Of a DNA stretch of 64,000 nucleotides, positions 60,447-64,000 are shown in pieces. How positions within the stretch are numbered: position 1 is the first letter of the stretch; each line of letters opens with the position of its first letter. The stretch spans positions 8,618,001 through 8,682,000 of the forward strand of contig NZ_JADBEK010000001.1 in the NCBI RefSeq assembly GCF_014873145.1. The letters run 5' to 3'. Position numbers and translations under genes: made by a program. The notes under the pieces are model-generated. The model was not told the origin of the DNA and ran no database searches. It saw only the letters and a program-made list of their open reading frames with translations. The stretch is from Nonomuraea angiospora (GTDB lineage: Bacteria > Actinomycetota > Actinomycetes > Streptosporangiales > Streptosporangiaceae).

Positions 60447-60720
60447 CCTGCCGGCCCGCTCCAGCGGCCAGTACATGGCGCCCGCGTGCACCTCGGAGAT
60501 GGGGAACAGGCCGAACTTCAGCTCGGTGACCACCGCGAAGCTGCCGTCGCCACCGCGGATGGCCCAGAACAGCTCCGGTGATCCACGGCCAGTTGCCAGG
60601 CAGAGCGCCCGGCATCCCAGCCCGGATCGCCGGGCAGGATCAGCGCGCCGTCGAGATACCGGGCCAGATACACCAACTCGTGAGAGGAACCGTCAGGCAC
60701 CTTGATCGTCCGTTCCGATC
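60447..60720 (-). pseudogene. FAD-linked (BBE-type) oxidase fragments
   Basis: Two pieces of one family: ALILPGDPGWDAGRSAWQLAVD (about 60590-60660), like the start of the FAD-binding domain, and ELFWAIRGGDGSFAVVTELKFGLFPISEVHAGAMYWPLERAG (about 60450-60580, quoted in sections), like the middle. The FAD cofactor-binding part between them and the C-terminus are lost, and the pieces sit in different frames. Together with the SDR fragment this is a decayed biosynthetic or catabolic remnant. Confidence 0.75.
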
Positions 60721-60952
60721 GGGTTCGTTGTCCCGATCGAGCGTGCCGGGGTGCATGAGTGGGGCCCATCCCACGGGTGGAGGGTTCTCCGCCCCGCCCA
60801 CCCCGCAAATGAGGGACGCGCCCCGCAGCCCGGCCGGCGAACCGTGGGACCTTTCGAACCCGGAGGAGATCCGACGCCGTGCTCCCCGGCTTGCCGCGCT
60901 CTTCCTGCACAAGGTGAGATGAGGCGCAGGGCACGGTGAGGTGTCGAGCGAT

Positions 60953-61483
60953 CTAGGTGAAATCGGCGTATGCCAAATGAGATCCGCATTTTCGGCACTT
61001 GAACAGGTAGGCCGTGGGATTGCCATCCTTGTCGAGGGCCGCGAGGAAGTCGTCCACCTGCTCGGGCGACCATCCGCCGGTGGAGTGCTCAAAACGAAGC
61101 ATTTCCCGCGCATCCGGGAAGGCCGCCAACTCCGGCGCCCCGATCGGCCCAAGGAACGCGGCGCCGTCACCGCAGTGGAACAGCCAGCGTTCCTGCTGCC
61201 ACCCAGAGAAGCCAGGGGTTCTCCGGCTGACGGTCTCGATCGTGTCTTTCGGCACGTTGGCGGGGGCGTCGCAGACGTCTACGAGTTCGGCGTCATAGCG
61301 GGCTGCCAGGCTCCCGTCGGCAATGCACCAGGGGCATGGTTCGCTCTCAAGGGTCTCGACGCAGTAGACCGGTCCCGTGTACACGTAGCCTCGCCGTTGA
61401 CCGCAACACGCGCATGCCGCATCGGAGGCCTTCACCGACCCCGTGCTGAGCGGATCCGGATGGTAGTCGAAGCCAGGCAGCAT
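60953..61483 (-). CDS. CbrC-family (UPF0167) protein
   Basis: 176 residues from the ATG at 61483, which gives the family N-terminus LPGFDYHPDPLSTGSV. CACCGQRRGYVYTGPVYCVE and CPWCIADGSLA provide zinc-binding cysteines; KCRKCGSHLAYADFT is the typical end. CbrC proteins relate to colicin E2 tolerance in E. coli, by weak evidence. A GTG at 61504 is an alternative start. Confidence 0.88.
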   Translation of the reverse strand: MLPGFDYHPDPLSTGSVKASDAACACCGQRRGYVYTGPVYCVETLESEPCPWCIADGSLAARYDAELVDVCDAPANVPKDTIETVSRRTPGFSGWQQERWLFHCGDGAAFLGPIGAPELAAFPDAREMLRFEHSTGGWSPEQVDDFLAALDKDGNPTAYLFKCRKCGSHLAYADFT

Positions 61484-61563
61484 GGCGGCAGAATACACAC
61501 GCACCTGCTCGGCCGGCTCTCGGAGCCGGAGCGCCCCCGCCGGAGGCGCTCTTGGCGTCGCCC

Positions 61564-61785
61564 TCAGGCGAGCGCATCGGCCTCATCGAGCAACGCCGAC
61601 AAGCGAGGATAGCGGCGGCTCATTTCCTCGACGTCGCCGAAGTCTGGCCGTCGAATGCGACAATATCCGGCGGGGACAGCCGGCTGAGCGTTGAGATCAG
61701 TTCGTCGCAGTAGTCGTCAGGGCCTGTCGGCGGCGGGCATCCTGCGAGAATCGCCCAGAAGTCGTCGGGAGTCATGGTCGGCATT
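61564..61785 (-). pseudogene. DUF4240 gene with an internal deletion
   Basis: Starts as MTPDDFWAILAGCPPPTGPDDYCDELISTLSRLSPPDIVAFD (residues spread over 61650-61776), the N-terminus of DUF4240. It then lacks the conserved AYRWDLWGAAYL part and, in another frame, ends with EEMSRRYPRLSALLDEADALA (to 61564), like the family's C-terminus. An internal deletion with frame change has inactivated it. No function is known. Confidence 0.75.
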
Positions 61786-61887
61786 CTGGCGGTGGCGCCG
61801 GAGCACCGTCTATCTACCCCTAACCGTCCTGCGGAACAAGAGCGGCGTGAGCTCCCGGGGCCGCCGCCGGGTGGGGAGAATGGGGCT

Positions 61888-62289
61888 GTGGCCAACACCG
61901 TCAAGGCACCCGCGATGCCGGGCACCATCAAGGCGGCTCAGTTCATCATCACGCTCGACGCGGCTTTCTGCCTCGTGGGCCTGGCGCTCACGCTCGTGGG
62001 CTTTTTCTCCACCTTCGATTCGGGCATCCTGCCTGCCCTGATCTACGCCGCAGGAAGATCCGCTCTTCTCGGGTGGTTGTTGAGCCGATGGTCGAGCCGC
62101 CGGAGGTACTTACGCTGGGCGATCGTCGCCGCGCAGTTGCTGGTGATCGGCGCCACCGTCCTCGACTCGGCGCTCTTCTCCACTGTGACGTGGAAGGCGA
62201 TATTCGGCTCTCAGCTACTCACTTGGGCCGTCATCGTTCTGCTCCTTCTGCCCTCGGCTGGGCGCTGGTTCAACGAGCCCCGCGCCTGA
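61888..62289 (+). CDS. Small four-TM membrane protein
   Basis: 133 residues from the GTG at 61888 behind GGGGAGAA. TM helices about 18-42 (FIITLDAAFCLVGLALTLVGFF), 47-64, 73-96 and 104-124. No family is recognised. Its start region (61877-61908) is partly copied at 63824-63855 and its downstream region at 63901-63991, so an ancestral duplicate without the body of this gene is present. Confidence 0.7.
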   Translation: MANTVKAPAMPGTIKAAQFIITLDAAFCLVGLALTLVGFFSTFDSGILPALIYAAGRSALLGWLLSRWSSRRRYLRWAIVAAQLLVIGATVLDSALFSTVTWKAIFGSQLLTWAVIVLLLLPSAGRWFNEPRA

Positions 62290-62300
62290 TGTAGCGGCAG

Positions 62301-62391
62301 GTGGTGGCGGTGTAGAGGCACTGGGCGGGTCGCGTGCAGACGGTCCCGCAGGTGGCGCATCGCCCGTACCGTCGCTGGATATGCGGACAGT
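62301..62391. repeat. Duplicated segment, copy 1
   Basis: 91 bp matching 63901-63991 with about eight differences. On the minus strand it encodes a Cys-rich stretch (CPHIQRRYGRCATCGTVC, then CLYTATTC) within a short open frame (62270-62488), perhaps a small zinc-ribbon protein. Copy 2 has a stop in that frame (CGACGCTAAGGGCG), so coding is doubtful. Confidence 0.7.
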
Positions 62392-62872
62392 ACTGGTCGT
62401 GGGGACTGCGGGACGCCCAGGGCCTTGACGACGGCCGGGCGTCCTGGCCGCCCCTTCGCCTTCCCGGCCGTGCTCGCAACGCCGACACCTGTTAGGGTCA
62501 CGGACCATGGTCTACATGTTCGTCCGTCTGCGGACTTTCTAAGACGGTGTGCTCCGCCGGTCGCTCAGCGACCAGCGGCAGTTGAGGCGAGCCCGCCAGT
62601 AGGTGCTGCGATCTGGAAACCGCACACCGTCCGGGTTCCGCTCGACCTGACCCGTCGACTCCGTATGGCCGCCGGCCGCCCTGTTGCCTTCTGTCCTTGG
62701 TAGCCATCACGGGCTGAAACAGCGCCGCCGGCGAGTTCCGACTGCCTGTGTCATCGCCGGACCTGTGCGAGCTCATGGGCAGGTCGGCCCAGCCACTCCC
62801 ATCACCAGCGGCCCCGCGTCGCCCCTGACATCAGGCATGTTGCCATGCCTCAATCCGAACGGACTGTTCCGT
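62392..62872. other. Non-coding stretch upstream of the hydrolase
   Basis: No supported gene. It contains short frames on both strands without family likeness, a small hairpin near CGGTCGCTCAGCGACC (62561-62576) and Cys codons continuing the minus-strand frame of the repeat. The hydrolase promoter is not evident. Confidence 0.4.
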
Positions 62873-63769
62873 ATGCCATCCACCTCAAACAACTCATCGA
62901 TCTCTGGACCCGCGTCCGGTGCCGCCCCGACGTTCGTGCTCGTTCACGGTTCCGGCTCGAGTTCCTTCATGTGGGCTCCCGTCCAGCGCGAACTGGCGTT
63001 GCTCGGTCACCGCAGCTACGCCGTCGATCTCCCAGGACATGGCCTCGACGCGCAATACCCGGTCGCCTACCAGGCGCCGCAGGACCTCGACGCGTGGGCG
63101 GTCGAGCCGTCCACATTGGGCGGGGTCACCCTGCAGGACAACGTCGACCTGGTCGTCGACGTAGTCCGCCGCCTGGCGGAACACGGGCCGGTGGTGCTGG
63201 TGGGCGCCAGCCTCGGAGGTACGACCATCACCGGGGTCGGCAACACGATCCCTGAGCTGGTGAGCCGGCTCGTATACATCTCCGCGTGGTCGTGCGTGCA
63301 ACGGTCGAACCCGATCGAATACATGCAGGAGCCCGAGTTCGCCGACAACCTGATGGCCCCGCTCTACGCCCTCAACGTCGGAGACCCGTCTCAACTCGGT
63401 GCCGGCCGGGCCAACTACCGCACCGCCGACCCGGCACTGCTCGCCGCTCTCAAGGCGGCGACCATGGCGGATGTCAGCGACGAACAGTTCCGGGCCTTCC
63501 TCAACATCCTGCAGCCGGACGAATCGATAGCGGTGATGATGGCCAACGCCCGGGTGCAGGCCGACACCTGGGGCACGATCGCTCGCACCTACATTCGCCT
63601 CACCGAAGACCGGTCCCTCCCGGTGGCCATGCAGGACAGGCTGATCGCCGAAGCGAACGCCCTGACGCCTGACAATCCGTACGACGTTCACACCTTGGAC
63701 ACATCACATGTGGGATTCGTGTTCAGGGCCGGAGAGGTGGCCGCCATCCTCGACAAGCTGACAATTTAG
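62873..63769 (+). CDS. Alpha/beta hydrolase
   Basis: About 298 residues from the ATG at 62873 (the upstream ATG at 62837 is possible; neither has a strong ribosome site). FVLVHGSGSSSFMWAPV (oxyanion region HG), VVLVGASLGGTTITG (nucleophile Ser in GxSxGG), Asp in the DRSLP region (the third strand end) and TLDTSHVGFVFRAGEVA (catalytic His). Resembles AroH/methylesterase-like and salicylate-esterase-type hydrolases. Substrate unknown. Confidence 0.85.
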   Translation: MPSTSNNSSISGPASGAAPTFVLVHGSGSSSFMWAPVQRELALLGHRSYAVDLPGHGLDAQYPVAYQAPQDLDAWAVEPSTLGGVTLQDNVDLVVDVVRRLAEHGPVVLVGASLGGTTITGVGNTIPELVSRLVYISAWSCVQRSNPIEYMQEPEFADNLMAPLYALNVGDPSQLGAGRANYRTADPALLAALKAATMADVSDEQFRAFLNILQPDESIAVMMANARVQADTWGTIARTYIRLTEDRSLPVAMQDRLIAEANALTPDNPYDVHTLDTSHVGFVFRAGEVAAILDKLTI

Positions 63770-63823
63770 CGGCACTTCAGAACGGCTCCGGGTGGCCGGC
63801 GTGCGACCCGGAGCCGGTCCATC

Positions 63824-63991
63824 AGAATGGGGCTGTGACGACCACCGTCAAGGCAGTCACCTGTCGGCGAGAGCGGCGGAGCGGTCCGCGGGTCCCGAGT
63901 GTGGTGACGGTGTAGAGGTACTGGGCGGGTCGAGTGCAGATGCTCCCGCAGATGGCGCATCGCCCTTAGCGTCGCTGGATATGCGGACAGT
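63824..63991. repeat. Duplicated segment, copy 2 (deleted form)
   Basis: AGAATGGGGCTGTG (63824-63837) and ACCGTCAAGGCA (63844-63855) match the start of the small membrane protein gene (61877-61908); then 63901-63991 matches 62301-62391. The body of the membrane gene is missing between them, so this is a deleted second copy flanking the hydrolase. Confidence 0.75.
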
Positions 63992-64000
63992 GGATGTACT

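Noticed and set aside
62270..62488. Cys-rich zinc-ribbon gene on the minus strand
   Set aside because: The duplicate copy has a stop in this frame, no ribosome site is seen, and the N-terminus is compositionally random; kept only as a repeat.

Overview
The window is high-GC DNA from an actinomycete. Clear markers are a mycothiol gene (mshA), CarD, SenX3-RegX3, MurT/GatD, HbhA-like and DUF2516 proteins, nitrobindin and a Nur-like regulator. The gene style and the hairpin-rich intergenic repeats suggest Streptosporangiaceae, perhaps Nonomuraea; that is inference from protein resemblance, not a database result.

Layout. 1-7.9 kb: a divergent cluster of three membrane-anchored proteins (-) facing a two-TM, coiled-coil, ATPase-like protein without a P-loop and a HerA/DUF87-type ATPase (+). 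This is the best candidate here for an undescribed machine. 8-10.5 kb: YjdF-like protein, then murT-gatD (lipid II amidation). 10.5-14.6 kb: ECF41 sigma factor with an FAD oxidoreductase, facing an ArsR-SRPBCC fusion with two operators; a second SRPBCC gene; DsrE-like gene. 14.7-17.7 kb: nitrobindin, DUF2470, Nur, YgfZ, Dtd (heme, nickel and Fe-S themes). 17.7-23.1 kb: asparaginase, DUF2207, FAD monooxygenase with a divergent GntR-TetR hybrid regulator, AlaX. 23.1-24.6 kb: DUF2516, HbhA-like, XRE regulator, in the order of M. tuberculosis Rv0476-hbhA-Rv0474. 24.6-28.2 kb: BlaR1/BlaI pair facing a DUF305 lipoprotein and a CopD-CtaG fusion (copper). 28.2-30.3 kb: macrodomain, methyltransferase, SDR.

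30.4-39.4 kb is the conserved block mshA-ybjN-gpmA-phoU-senX3-regX3, interrupted between gpmA and phoU by about 3.4 kb. The insert carries a zinc-ribbon protein, a leucine-rich protein, two phosphotransferases and an IS21-type transposase fragment, and is flanked by inverted copies of a roughly 180-bp hairpin-rich repeat. 39.5-47 kb is again core genome: LpqE-like lipoprotein, carD, ispF, two GlsB-type membrane proteins, DUF2637, a PPOX-fold protein, cysS, a GNAT gene, rlmB and tRNA-Thr(TGT).

From tRNA-Thr onward the window looks accessory. The 3' half of the tRNA is repeated 1.66 kb downstream, bracketing an integrase remnant, a transposase remnant, a DUF2283 gene and a secreted protein: the scar of an integrative element. 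Then follow a NUDIX hydrolase, a large kinase/WD40-type protein, a DUF2975-XRE pair, a DUF3885-like gene and a SUKH-type gene, a three-gene operon with a MoxR ATPase and an HExxH/vWA protein, an exported protein, and a decayed stretch (60.2-64 kb) with chimeric SDR/FAD-oxidase fragments, a broken DUF4240 gene and a duplicated segment around an alpha/beta hydrolase.
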